NCBI RefSeq assembly: GCF_003855455.1
Contig: NZ_CP034044.1
Span: 1-64,000, forward strand
DNA from: Mycoplasma struthionis
GTDB taxonomy: Bacteria; Bacillota_I; Bacilli_A; Mycoplasmatales; Metamycoplasmataceae
Length of the DNA: 64,000 nucleotides
Direction of reading: 5' to 3'
Shown here: positions 23,003 to 35,509 of the stretch, piece by piece
Position numbering within the stretch: the first letter of the stretch is position 1
How the letters are laid out: every line of letters starts with the position of its first letter
The notes under the pieces: model-generated
Told to the model about the DNA's origin: nothing
The model's database searches: none
Seen by the model: the letters and a program-made list of their open reading frames with translations, nothing else
Translations under genes and position numbers: made by a program

Positions 23003-23924
23003 TTTTAGGTTTACCTTCAAAAAAGCCTTGTAATAAAATATTATAACGTTTAAAAGGATCTATATTAAAATCACGTACAGCATATTGAAAAGCACGATCT
23101 TCAGCTCAACCTACTAAATCTTCTTTTAGCTCAGGTTTTTGAGTCATTTGTAAACAATAATCAGGTTTTTTTGTTTTTATAAATGGAATATCAAAATTGT
23201 CATAATGACTTTTAAAATTAATTGATGGATTAAAATCTTTAATTAAGTTATGAAACGTTCTATAATAAAACAAACTATTTAAATTGTTTTTTCTTCCAAA
23301 TTGACATACTACTGCATAATATTCATTTTTTTCAGCTAAGCTAAACATTGCGCAAGGTTCATGAATAATTTGTTTTGATTTATGATCTTCTATTATCATT
23401 GAAAAATATGGATGAGTTATATTTTGCATGCTGTCATGTTCTTCTTTTGTAATTTTATATAAAAATAAAAAATCTGAAATAGGAAAATGACTTGTTGCTT
23501 TTTCAATTTCAATAAAAGCTTTTAAATTTTCTTCAGTTGCTGAAGGATTTTTAGAAAAAGGCATATCTTCTGGTGCTAAAAAAACACGACCAACTTCTAA
23601 TTTAGTATATACATAAACATTCTCAACAATTTCATTTGTTTCTTCATTTAAAACATTAACAAAAAAACGTTGATATTCAGGGAATAACTCTCATCTATCT
23701 ACTAAAAATAGCTCTTCTTTTGTTATTTCAAAAACTGTTCCTTTAACTTGAGATGCTTTATCTTTTTTTAATAAAAAATATAATGTATCGTCTACACATT
23801 TAGCATATCCATTTAAAGAAGCTTTAAATTTTTTTGTATTTTCATTAAATAAATTTTTATAAAATAATTCATCTTGTATTGTTCCATAACTAAACAATAA
23901 TATTTTGTTTTCTTCTTTTACCAT
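22992..23924 (-). CDS. Gamma-glutamylcyclotransferase (AIG2)-like protein (unit 3)
   Basis: 310 residues, same sequence as 7456-8388, where domains are described. The stop at 22992-22994 again comes from ATPase sequence, so this copy too is probably short of its natural end. Leaderless-type TATAAT (23931-23936) six bases before the ATG. Confidence 0.6.
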
Positions 23925-23955
23925 ATTAATATTATAATTGTTTTTATTTTTGTTG

Positions 23956-23961
23956 TATAAT
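23956..23961 (+). promoter_or_regulatory. -10 box of SRP RNA promoter (unit 3)
   Basis: TATAAT, placed as in the copy at 8420-8425. Confidence 0.6.
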
Positions 23962-23967
23962 AATTAT

Positions 23968-24046
23968 GCCACGGGAATGATAACCTTGTAATCTGGTCAG
24001 GATAGAAATATAGCAGCCACGTCGAGAAGTATTGTGTTCTGTGGTC
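23968..24046 (+). ncRNA. ffs: Signal recognition particle RNA (unit 3)
   Basis: Identical to 8432-8510: closing helix GCCAC/GUGGU, SRP54-binding internal loops around GGTCAGG and AGCAGCC, T-run terminator after 24046. Confidence 0.95.
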
Positions 24047-24113
24047 TTTTTTTTATTATCTTAATAACTAGTAAATTTAGTTGCTTTTATATATAATTAA
24101 AATAGGAGAAAAA

Positions 24114-24776
24114 ATGTATTATTCAAAATCTTTAATTCCTTTAAATCAAGATGATTTTAAAGGTTATATATTATTTAAAACAATTGAGTTTACTGTTTAT
24201 ATAAAACTTTCAGAAAAACCTATTTTAAATTCACAGTTAATATTAAATCAAATTACAAATCCAAGTCAATATGATTTAGAAACTTTTAAAAATTTATATG
24301 GTGATCTAAAAGAAATATTTATAATTCCAAATACCTTAACTTTTTCTTTAGAAACTATAAATATTTGAGATGATAGAAATCCAGATAATAATTTTGTAAA
24401 TAGCAATGTTTTAAAAGAAGCTTTAAATAATTTAGTTTTATTTTTAAATCGCAAATCCGAAGACATTGTTTTTATTTTGATAGCTGAAATGGAAAATGCA
24501 CCAAAAGGCTTTCAGTTATTTGTTCAACCATATTATATTTTTGCAAATCCAAGTTTTGTTGATAAAGAAATCACTGAGATGACTAAAGATATTGAAATGG
24601 CCCCAAAAGATTTAATTATAGTTGAAGCATATGAAAACTACAGCAAGCTTTTACCTAAAGCTAATCAAATCTTTTTAGATAGACAAAATCCTATAGCTGA
24701 ATATCTAAGTTCTAAAATGGCTGTAATGGTTGAATCAGCACTTGAAAAAATTGAACAAAAAACCGTTTTAAATTAA
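24114..24776 (+). CDS. Unrecognised 220-aa protein (unit 3)
   Basis: Same protein as 8578-9240, same AGGAGA site; no family recognised. Confidence 0.75.
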
Positions 24777-24811
24777 AAGTAAAGAGTTTAATCTCTTTAC
24801 TTTTTTTATTC
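24777..24811. terminator. Bidirectional terminator (unit 3)
   Basis: Same 10-bp stem as at 9241-9275 between convergent stops. Confidence 0.8.
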
Positions 24812-25270
24812 TTTATTTGGAATTTCAGGTTCTGAAAATAAAATAGAATTTAAATCTTCAACTGGTTTTTTATCTTCTATTTTTGCTTTTTCTTTTTTGA
24901 CTTTTATTTCACTTGTAATTGTTTGAGTTGGGCTTATACTTACATTATTATTTTTATTTTCGTTATTATCGCTATTTTTTTCTTCAAAAAGAGCTTCTTC
25001 TTTTTCCATATTCATTATGTCTATTAAATCTTGTTTTTGTTCAGCTGTTAAATCAAGATTATAGTTTATATATTTTTGCATTTGCTTTTCTTTAGTTAGT
25101 TTTCTAAAAATGAATTTGCTGTCTTCTAAAACATATGGAGTTCAAAAATAGTAGTGAATATGAGGATAGAAAATACGATCCATTTCGATCGAAATTAAAC
25201 ATAATTTATTTTTTCTAATATATTTTTTAAATAATTTATATCTTCAATTAATAAGTCTTTTTTTACTCAT
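24806..25270 (-). CDS. Unrecognised 154-aa protein with acidic tail (unit 3)
   Basis: Same protein as 9270-9734. The upstream T run has 12 rather than 14 T. Confidence 0.65.
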
Positions 25271-25405
25271 ATTCATCTTCTTTTTTATTACTATAAAATT
25301 AAAACATATTTTTTAATTTACTTTAAATAAAAATAATTATTTTTATTATTTAACCTAGTTAATTCTCAAATTTGCAAAAAAGTGTGTATTTTTTTTTTTT
25401 CAAAA

Positions 25406-25434
25406 TAAAAAGCCACATCTTGCGATGTAACTTG
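25406..25434 (-). terminator. rpsD terminator (unit 3)
   Basis: Same GCAA-loop stem as at 9871-9899. Confidence 0.85.
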
Positions 25435-25440
25435 TTTTAA

Positions 25441-26046
25441 TTAAACTAAACGGTTGTAGTATTCAACGATTAAAGCTTCGTTTATTTCGTGTGCAAATTC
25501 ATTTCTTTCAGGAACTCTTGTAAATGTTAATTTAAAGTTTTCTTTTGTTAATCATGGAGAAACAGTCATAACTTCCATTGCAGCTTTCATTTCAGCATTA
25601 TTTTGAAGTGAAGCTTTCATTTCAATAACTGATCCAGGTTTAATTAACATTGAAGGAATGTTTGCTTTGTGACCGTCAACTGTGAAGTGACCGTGGTTTA
25701 CGAATTGTCTTGCTTGAGCTCTTGTTCTTGCTCAACCAGCTCTGAATACTAAGTTGTCTAATCTTGATTCAACCATTTGTAATAAGTTAACCCCAGTAAC
25801 ACCGTGTTTTTTAGATGCTGCTAAGAATAGGGTTTTGAATTGACGTTCATTTAAACCGTACATGTATCTAACTTTTTGTTTTTCGTACATGTGTAATTGG
25901 TAATCTGATGGTTTAGCTCTTTTAGCACCGTGTTGTCCAGGTGCTGTTGTACGTTTTTTACCTTTAGAAAATTCTTTGTTATTTTCTAATAAAGAAGTTC
26001 CATATCTTCTTGATCTTTTAAACATTGAGCCTGTAAATCTTGACAT
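25441..26046 (-). CDS. rpsD: 30S ribosomal protein S4 (unit 3)
   Basis: 201 residues, same domains as the copy at 9906-10511. It differs by one residue: HKAN here, HKVN there. Confidence 0.97.
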
Positions 26047-26050
26047 AATA

Positions 26051-26075
26051 TTTCCTTTCTAAAAAGCAAAGGAAA
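26051..26075 (-). promoter_or_regulatory. Hairpin over rpsD ribosome binding site (unit 3)
   Basis: Identical to 10516-10540: TTTCCTTT pairs with the AAAGGAAA that forms the Shine-Dalgarno sequence. Confidence 0.45.
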
Positions 26076-26265
26076 ATAATTCTTTTTAAAGTTTTTTATT
26101 CTAATGATTTCAGAATACAGCTTACCTACTATCAAATTTATAACAAAATAAAAAACAATTTAAAAATATTATTTTGCTGTTCCAATGCATATACTATTTT
26201 ACACTAAAAAAGTTAAAAACTTTTATAAAGTTTATAAATAAACTAAAAGTTTTTTTAAAAGTATA

Positions 26266-26292
26266 AAAAAATAGGTTATAAACCTATTTCTT
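26266..26292 (-). terminator. DUF31 gene terminator (unit 3)
   Basis: Same stem including the TAG stop as at 10731-10757. Confidence 0.8.
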
Positions 26293-29200
26293 TAAAAATC
26301 ATGGAATGTCATAATTATGTGGATCTTTTATATTTAGATTATATAAAATTGAAGCAAATGAATTTGTGTTTTTTAATGAAAGTGGGTCTTCATTTTGATT
26401 ATTTATTCCCATAAAGTTGTGACCTTTTGAAGCATAATTTCAAGAGTTTAAAACTTTTAAAGGAGTTCCTGAGTTAACTACAGTATTCAATCCTTCTTCA
26501 CCAAAAACACCACTTCCTGAGTTACCTTGATTAAAGAATGCAGGAACATATCCATTTTGATAATCTAATCTAATTCCAGCTGAAGAAATTTTAGCTCTAT
26601 TTATAATATATCCTGCTTGTTTTGCAAAAGGAAAACCGTTATTTCCGCCATGATATGCATAAGGTATATTATCAATATCATTTACTTTATCACCAACATA
26701 ATTTAAATTGAAATCTGTAATATTTTTTCAATTTTCAAATCATAAAGCGGTTTCATATCGTCCATCGCTTTTAGCTTGTTTAATTATGTCTTTAATGTCA
26801 ACTTCAATAATAGTTAAATCTGTTCTAACAGGATTTAAACCTTGATTATTTAATTGATCTTTTCCAGTTCAAACAACTTTTGGATATACACCAACAGTAT
26901 ATAAACCACCTCAATAACTATGACCCGCATTTATATTGTTGCTAAAGTATTTACCATAACGAGTTAAATATCTTCAAGCAACTTGATGACTGTTTTCTTT
27001 TAATGCTTTAATATTTTCATATTTTTCAACGTGGTTATTAGTTAATAAAAAGAATTTTGTATTATCTTCAGAATTTGAAGCTTTTCCAATTACAGTAGCT
27101 GAACCATAATTATAAGCCATTGTTCTTTCTCTTAAGTTTTTAAATAATGGAGTATTATTTTGATCAAAGTTTAAATATTCATTACTTAATAAATAACCTT
27201 CGTGGAATTTATATGAAACATTTTGATTTGGTGAATATTCAGTTCATAATTTTGAATAATCATTACTGAATAAAATTGGCATATTTTCTTGAGTATAGCT
27301 TAGTTTTTTATAATCAAATTTATTAGTTTCAAAACCAAAATCTTCTTTTTGTTTATTGTTTTCGTATCTAATAGTTATTTTAGCAGCTGCTTTTCTTAAT
27401 AAAAATGCTTTATCAGATTTAAATTCTCCGCCTCTTGGACCAGTTAAATCTAAGGATCTAATAACTTCATCTTCAGGGTGTGAAATAAAAATTTTATATT
27501 CAACTTTTTCTGGTTTTAAACTAAAGACAATTCCTTCGCCATTTAATTCTGCTTTTAAAATTAATTTAATTGCTGGAGCATTTTTTCTTGTCAAACCATT
27601 AACATAATCTAAAGCATTAGTTGAAAATTCTTTAGTAATAGCGTGATTTTGCAATTCTTTTACATTAAAAGTGAATTTAAAAGGATCCCCAAAACGTAAG
27701 AAACGTCTTTCATCTTGGAATAATACATTACCAAATAAACTCATATCTAACTCAGCTGATGTATTTGTTGAATCTAATAGTGTTTTTTCAATATATTTAC
27801 GTTTTAAAGTTCATGAAGCAGTATTTGTTGTTTCATCATAGCTTCAATATAAATCTTTATAATAAGCTTCAATTTCTCTTTGTCTTTTTACTGAGCTGCT
27901 TGAATATATTTCATGCAATGCATTGTTTTTTCATGTTAAATTATTTTCGCTTGCTGTTTCAGTAGAACTTGAAGCTTTTAAACCCTCAATTAAATATCAT
28001 CTATTACCTAGAATTGCAGGTCCATTATTTGCTGGCTGATATTTCAATCTAATGTATGCTTTGCCTTGTCTTGCGTCTTTTATTTTAACATCAGCTATTT
28101 TTATAGTGTTTAAGTTTAAAGTAAAGTTATTATATTCAATTTCTTGAGGATTTGACTTGCCAGTTTCTTTATATTTAATATTTGCAGATTGTAACAAACT
28201 TTGTCCTATTTGACTTTTTAAATTTTCAGCAGTTATTTGGCTAAGGCTAACTAAATTTAAGTTTTCAAAAGTTATATTATTTAAAATAACTTCTGGATAT
28301 AAATTATTTTTATAGTCATTTTGTAGATTATCTAAGGTTATATCTTTATTCAATAAGTATCTTTTATTGACATCATTTTTATCAATAAAACCTAATTTAA
28401 ATGTCATTGTTTTAGCGTTTTTGTTATTCTTACCTTTTGAAGCTCTAACATCAATAAAGTAAATAAAATACTTATTTGATAATTCATTTAAATTAGTTTG
28501 ATTTGTTAAATCTCCATTATGCTTGATTTCATCAGTTGAAATTGTAATTGTAGAATTTTGAACAACTGTATTTTTTGGCGTCGCCTCTTTTGAATCTGGT
28601 AAATTATCAAATTTACTTGCATTTTCTGCATCTTTATTTTCATCTTCACTTCTAGCGACTTGTCCTTTAAAACCAATTAAATAATTTAATTTAGTATAGG
28701 CTTTTTGTTGAACAATATCTTCAGGATCTACTAAAGCATAGCCTAGTTTTTGATTTTTAGAATTAATGTATGCTTTTGTTCTTCTATATGTAAAGTTCGT
28801 TGAGTTAATATTTTGAATTTTCGTAATATCGCTAGAATCTATATTTTGATATCCATTTCCAGTAAAATCTTGAGAACTAAATACGCTATTATTTCTTGGG
28901 TTAATATCTTCGAACATTAAAGGCTTAAAGTATTTTAAATGAACTTTTCTCATAGAATCTTCTGTTAAACCTCTTGGTATTTCTACTTCTTGTCCATTAT
29001 GTTTATATCAAAGAACTAAATCTACTGCCCCATTTTTTGTATCTACATTTTTAACAGATTTTATGTAAACTTGATATTGACCAAAAGAAGGAAATGTATA
29101 CAATCTTTCAAGATCGCTCTTTACTCTAGCAGCGTCTCATGCTACTAATTGAGAATGAGTTTCAAGTTTATTTTTTACTTCTACTTTTTCTAAAACATGA

Positions 29201-31998
29201 TCGCTATATTTTTTATTTGCTTCGTCAACAGTTTTAAATTCAGTATATCCTAATAATCTTAAAATTCTTTTTTCATCTTCTCTATTTGTAGCAGTAGCGG
29301 CATCTCCTAAATTTTTAACTTGTAAATATGCGTTTTTAGTAGTACCATCCTTATTAATTTTAAATTTAATAATGTTTTCGTTAGTATCAACATCTATTAA
29401 TAAATCATCTGAATATGGGATTAGTTGTTCTTCAGTAATATTTTTTGTTATATTGGAAATTATACTTTTAAATCCTGCTATTCTTTCTTGTTCATTTAAC
29501 TGATATTGGCTTTCACTCGATAGACGTCTAGCTGTAGGATTAACTACAAACTTGCTAATGCCAGTTGCATATAGAGTCATTTGTTGTGCAAAATAATTAT
29601 CTAAACGAAATCCAAACTTAGTAGGATTAGTGTAATACTCTGTTGTTTTAAAATCATCTTTAAAATCTAATCTTACAGCCACATCACTATTTGCAATAAA
29701 ATGTAATTTAGGCATAGGAACATCAACTGTTTTTAAAATGCCGTTATTAAATAAATAATCAACTTTTAATTTTGTTGCAGTTCCATCTTTTACTAAAAAT
29801 CCATCTTTATGAATTTGATATTTAAAATATCCATTTATATAATCATTATTTTTTGATACATAATCATTAAATAAAGAATAGTCATTTGCTTGATCATAAG
29901 ATAAAGTATTTAAATAATCATAATCAACTGTAAATAGATTTTCAATTGAAACTGAGTCAAGCGCATTTAATAAAGCATTAACATCTTTTGTAAATGTTAA
30001 TTCTTTTTTAACTGTTGTACTAAAACTTGGATTATCTAAAGCTCTAACAGTATATGAAACTTTTAATTTTTGAGGTTCATGAATATCTACTGAATATGAA
30101 GTTCTTGTAACTTCTGTTCCTCTAGGTTTTATTAAAGAAGTATATAAATCAAAATTATTATCTGTAAATGACAAAGGAGTTAATTTATTTGTTAAGCCAT
30201 ATCTTTCTAAATTATCATTTAATTTTAAAGTTAGTTCTTGATTTACTCTAGTGCTAAATGCTGCTAAATCTCTTTCATGTGGAGCTATTATATAAGTTTG
30301 CTCAAATTGATTTAAAGCATTTTGTTTTTGAGTTAATACATCATTAAATAAACTTAAAGTTTGATTAGAATATAGAATTTTATTTAAATCATAAAAGTTA
30401 TTTAAAATCTCATCTAATTTTTGTTGTTTACCTGAATCTAATTTTTTAGCTTGTAGGCTTTTAATTTTTTCAGTTATAGCTTGTAATTTAGTTTTTAAAT
30501 TATTAATATCTAAAGTAGCTTGATCAGCTAAAGCTAAAGAGTTTATATTTGCTAAAACAGTTTGTTTTAAGGCTCCTAAATTTCTTAAATAACTATCTAA
30601 TGAATCAATTAAAGAACTTAAAGCATCTATTTTTTTAGTTAATTCTGGATCTCTTTCACTATGTCTTGGACTAAATGCTGAAAGATTATTTTTAATTTGA
30701 TCTAATTTTGAAATAAGTGTATCAGGTTCATTATTTAAAGAAAAATCAAGTTTATTATCAGAAGTAAATAAAGTAGATAATAAAGCTTTTAAATCATTTT
30801 TATTAGCTTCATTAATTAAAGCGTCATTTTTTTCATTATATAAATTTAAAACTTTATGAACTTTATTTTTTAAAGTACTTAATTTTTGTGCATAAGCATT
30901 AATTGCATCTTGAGTTTTTAAAGTTGTTTTTTTAGCATCAAATAAAATTTTATTTATAAATATATCATCTTCAAAAGAGTTTAAAATACTGTCAAAATTG
31001 CTAAAGTCTAAATTAGGATTTAATGATTCTTGATTAAATAAATTGAAAATAGATTTATATTCATCTAATTTAGTTCTTATTTCATCTATATTATCTAAAT
31101 TTCAATCTTTAATTTTTTCATCATCTAAAAATCTTGCTTTTAAATCATTGTATTTGTTTTTAATAGCTAAACTAAAGCTATTAAAATCTTTACCTTGAAA
31201 AAGCATCATATATAGTTCTTTAAAAGTTAAAAATTCTTTAACTATTAATAAATAATCATTATATTTGTTAGCTAAAGCTTGAAGTGAAGTTAAAACATTT
31301 TCAGCATTAGGATCAGCATAAGAATTTAAGGTTCTAACAAATAAGCCTTTTAAATTGTTCTTAAATGCTTCATTTATTTTTTGATTTATTGGTAAAGAGA
31401 TTTGATCAAAAATTTGACTTTTTAAACTATTAAAAGCATCTTCAGTATTTTTTGAAGCTTTTGCAAGTTCTATTTTTAAATCATCTATTGCTTTGTTTAA
31501 TTTACTTAAAGAATCAAAAATAAAATCAAAAGCTGATTGATCTGAAATATGTTGATTGTTTACTATTGCATCAATATTTAATTTATTATCAGCAAATTTT
31601 GCATTATAATCAGCAATGATTGAATCAATATTCTTTTTAAGTGGAGATGAAGCTATTTCACTATCTGAACTAATTGAAAGTAAAGAATTATGACTTTCTT
31701 TTATTTTTTTAGCTAATAAATAGGTTGTTTTAATATTAATTATTTTCTTTTCAGCATCAGCATTTGAAGTAGAAGAATTTAAGTAATTATCAACTAATGA
31801 ATTTGAAAATAAAGCAGTTATTTCAGGATAAGTATCTTCTGCTTTAAATTCTTCAATAGCTGAAAAAGAAGAACCTAAATTTACTTTTTTAAGTTCGGGT
31901 TTTGGTTGGTTTTTATTGCAAGCTAGAGTTAAAAAACCAGTAGCTGTCATTAAAAATAATGTAGATGATTTTAATAATAATTTTTTAGACTTTTTCAT
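26284..31998 (-). CDS. Giant DUF31 serine protease lipoprotein (unit 3)
   Basis: 1904 residues, same architecture and catalytic triad as the copy at 10749-16463. I found four substitutions between the two, all changing the protein: Asp to Gly in DSDKQ near 30431, Gly to Ala in APGIKL near 27571, Gln to Lys in NIQAL near 27009, and Ser to Gly in ASKSHN near 26423. None touches His1656, Asp1727 or Ser1827. Own promoter and AAGGAG site as in the other copy. Confidence 0.85.
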
Positions 31999-32093
31999 AT
32001 AGACTCCTTATATTTTTAAAAATTATATTAAAAAAAATAACTATTGTATATTAAATCTTAAAGATTTAATACTATTTTTCAATAGTTATTTTT
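31999..32093 (-). promoter_or_regulatory. Nested terminator and DUF31 promoter (unit 3)
   Basis: Same arrangement as at 16464-16558. Confidence 0.75.
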
Positions 32094-33696
32094 CAAATTG
32101 ATTTATTTTTTCATTAAGAGTAAAATCTCTTGAAAAGTTTTTTAAAAAATATTTAAAATAGTGTTTAAATGTTCTAAATAAATTACCTTGTGTTTCAAAA
32201 CTTTCTTGACATATTATTATTACTTTTTGAAGATCATAGCTATATTTTATTACTAAATTTTCATTTTCTTGAAAGTAATATTTAGCTATATATTGTTCTT
32301 TTTCACTTTGATAATTTTCAAGATTTTCAAGCGCACTAAAAGGTAAAGCGGCAATATCTTTTTGAGCTGATAATTTAGTTAAAAAGTTACTTAAATTATC
32401 TAATGTGCAATCAAAAGAAGCATAATTAATTAAGTTTTTTGTATAAACTGAAATGTTTTGTTCATACAATCTATTAAAGTCCATTGATTGAGTTTGATAG
32501 TAATTAAACATATCAATTATTTTTATTAAGTTTGAAAATAAATCAAAGTCAGCAAACTTTTCTTCATAAAAACTTATATTAAAGTTTTCATCATAATATA
32601 AATAATTGTTTAAATTACTTAAATCTAAATTTTCATAAAATTCATTTTTATATAATAAATTGAATTTTGTTGAAATATTATATATAGCCTCTTTTTTAGT
32701 TGCTAGTGTTCCTATAACACTATTTAATTTTTTATTTTCATAATTAATTGAAGAAATATGATTTGAAAATAAAATGTATAATAAAATCAAGTCATTTATA
32801 TCTATTAATTTATATGTAATATTAAAGCGATTTTTTTTAAGTTTATAGTAAATAAAAAATCTCTTAGAATCAAATGAAAATTTAACAAAATAATTGATTT
32901 TTGCTAATTTTTTAGTAAAAATCAATGAAAAAGTGATTTTTTCAGGCTTATCTTCTTTTATTTTTTTATTGAAAATTTGATATTCAATATCACTTCTTCC
33001 AATGATTTTTTTAATAAAACTCATGTTGTATTGTGAAGATACAAAGCCTATTGAAAGTTGTTTATTTGCCTTTTTTAAAAAAGTATTTTCTAAACAATCA
33101 TCAGTATATTCATTTATTAATTTTTCAAAATCTATTTTGTCATTATCATTTTGAAATTCTTTTATATCCCCATAGTTTAAATTTTCTAAATTATTTAAAA
33201 CATTTTTTATAAATTCGTTTTCTATATTTTTTCCTTTTGAATTAAAAATATTTAAAGCAAAAATGCCTTCAAATGAATATTGATTTAAATAAATAGCTAA
33301 ATCAAAGTTTTTAATTTTTTTAACAGTGTAAATTAAAAAAGATTCATTAACTGCTTCATATTCTGAATAATTAATAACTTTTATATCATTAGCTGCTAAA
33401 ACGTTTTCAATTATTTTTATTGCTTTTAATAAAAATGGATGGCTTTTATCTGTTGCTATTAGAATAGTTTTATAATTTTTTAAAAATGCTTCTTTAGCAA
33501 TTGCCTGGCTTAAAAAAAGGACACTAAGTTCATTAAATGAGTGATTATCAAAAGCAATAGGGGCTAAAAATTTATTATTTATGTAATTAAAAGATTGCAT
33601 AAATTTTTTTATTTCTAAGCTTTCTAGATTTTTTAAATAACTTAGTTTTTTAGCATCTAAATGATAATATCTTTTATAATCTTCAAAATCAAGCAT
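32086..33696 (-). CDS. Degenerate phosphoglucomutase-like protein (unit 3)
   Basis: 536 residues, same protein as 16551-18161, with the catalytic serine segment replaced. Overlaps the upstream lipoprotein gene by one base. Confidence 0.4.
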   Translation of the reverse strand: MLDFEDYKRYYHLDAKKLSYLKNLESLEIKKFMQSFNYINNKFLAPIAFDNHSFNELSVLFLSQAIAKEAFLKNYKTILIATDKSHPFLLKAIKIIENVLAANDIKVINYSEYEAVNESFLIYTVKKIKNFDLAIYLNQYSFEGIFALNIFNSKGKNIENEFIKNVLNNLENLNYGDIKEFQNDNDKIDFEKLINEYTDDCLENTFLKKANKQLSIGFVSSQYNMSFIKKIIGRSDIEYQIFNKKIKEDKPEKITFSLIFTKKLAKINYFVKFSFDSKRFFIYYKLKKNRFNITYKLIDINDLILLYILFSNHISSINYENKKLNSVIGTLATKKEAIYNISTKFNLLYKNEFYENLDLSNLNNYLYYDENFNISFYEEKFADFDLFSNLIKIIDMFNYYQTQSMDFNRLYEQNISVYTKNLINYASFDCTLDNLSNFLTKLSAQKDIAALPFSALENLENYQSEKEQYIAKYYFQENENLVIKYSYDLQKVIIICQESFETQGNLFRTFKHYFKYFLKNFSRDFTLNEKINQFEK

Positions 33697-35246
33697 TATA
33701 TACCTCTTTTTATTGTGTTAATAAATGTTTCAAAATCTATTGGGTTTCCTAAATCAATACCTCTTTTTAAAGTTTGAATAGATAACAATAAACCTCTTCT
33801 AAATCTTTCACTTTCAAAATCTACTGGTTCTAAGAATTTCACATTTTGTGAATCAAATAAGTTTTTAATATTTTTTAAAGTTACATTTTCTTGTGAATTT
33901 TCTATTATAGAATCAAAATTATCAGAAGGGTAATAATAACCTAAAGATAGATTTAAATATTCTACAGGTGTTAAAAAATATTGTTTATTATTAATTGTAT
34001 ATTTAGAAAAGTTATCTTTATTATACATTCATTTAACAAAATCTAATAAAGCTTGGTTTTCTTTTGTTGATTTTTTTATTCCAATTAAGTTAAGACCTTG
34101 TAAAAAATAAGATCCATTTTCTTTGCTATTTGCATTTTTAATAGGTGCATTTAAGAAAAGAAAATCGTCTAAATTAGGCAGCCTTCTTTTAATTGTGTCA
34201 TATATTCTATTAGACACAAGTGAAAAAAACTTAGAGTTTATTTCACTTGTGTTTTCATTTCCAAAGGCTATATTTAATTCTTTATCTTCAAACATCGTTT
34301 TATATAAAAAGTAAATTTTTTTCAGTTCGTTTTGTCTATCTGGATTTTCTAAAATATTTCTTATATCTAATGTTTGTGAAGAATTATATTTTAAAAAATA
34401 ATGATTATAATCTTGATTTGCATCATTAAACATAATTGAATAAGTTGTGTTAACAACTGACTGTGAATATAGATAATCTACATTTCCTTTTTCAGTTGAA
34501 GCGTGAATTACCGAAGTAAAACGGAACAAGTTTTCATAGCTATTTAAGTCAAGATCTTCAAAAAGATTTTTATTATCTAAAATTAAAGTTTTATTAAAAT
34601 TAAATTTAAGTTTTCAAAGTTCAAGATCTTCAACTTTTGTCGATGTTTTTAGATTTGTAAAGTAATCTTTTGCAAGTTTAAAAATTGGAACACGTTCCAA
34701 GTTTAAACTGATACCATTTTTAGTTGCATATTTTTCAAGCTCTAAAAGAAAGTAGCCTAATAAAGGTTTATTTATAACTAACGCTTCAGAACTTATGGCT
34801 AATGGTAAATTGGTTATTTTATCTGAATTAAAACGATTATATTGTTTTAAAAAATCAGATGATAATGAAGATAATGTTAAAGCTGAAGAAAAATCTAAAG
34901 CTTTATTTTGTGAAGCTGCGTAATATGCTAGGCTAGGATAATGAATTACTAAGTTAGGTAAATCTTTATTTTTAGCTTCAATGCCCAATGTAATATGATT
35001 ATATAATTCTCTACGACTTTGTGCAGGAATAAGTTCAATTTTAGTTTTTTTGTTTTCACGGTTAAATTTATCAATAACCGTCGAAACTCTTTTAAATGTA
35101 GAAGAGTTTACTGCATATGGTATTTGAAATTTAAGCAATACTTTTTTATTGAAAATTTCACATGATGTAAATACAAAAGGAATAAAACCAAACATAAACA
35201 ATGCTGCCAAAGCTGCTTTTTTAAGTTTAAATTTATGTTCTACCAT
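33696..35246 (-). CDS. 516-aa solute-binding-type lipoprotein (unit 3)
   Basis: Same protein as 18161-19711. This is the copy that lies directly downstream of the complete import operon. Confidence 0.65.
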
Positions 35247-35254
35247 ATGTTAAA

Positions 35255-35295
35255 ATTATATCAAAAAATTTCCTGCCTAAAGGCAAGAAATTTTC
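35255..35295 (-). terminator. Import operon terminator and leaderless promoter (unit 3)
   Basis: Same element as 19720-19760; here it terminates the complete operon that begins at 42636. Confidence 0.8.
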
Positions 35296-35320
35296 ACTAA
35301 CACAGAATATATTAAATGTT

Positions 35321-35506
35321 TTATAGTCCACCGATTCTGTGGATTTGAATAGGCACATTTATTAGCCCGAATAAACACAATGCTACGAATACTATACCAA
35401 TGATAATTGCTAAGAAAATGAATATTAAGCCTATAGATCTAAGAATCATTTTCTTTTTTTGTTGTTTACGTAGTTTTATAACTGAAATTGATAAATTGTG
35501 ATCCAT
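35321..35506 (-). CDS. Small single-span membrane protein, last gene of the import operon
   Basis: 61 residues. A basic N-terminal third (LRKQQKKKM) is followed by one long hydrophobic segment (about residues 21-50, GLIFIFLAIIIGIVF and onward) and a short outside tail IQIHRIGGL. It starts three bases after the permease 2 stop and ends just before the operon terminator, so it is co-transcribed with the transporter. I do not recognise a family; an accessory subunit of the permease is an inference from position. Kept identical in all three units. Confidence 0.65.
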   Translation of the reverse strand: MDHNLSISVIKLRKQQKKKMILRSIGLIFIFLAIIIGIVFVALCLFGLINVPIQIHRIGGL

Positions 35507-35509
35507 ATT

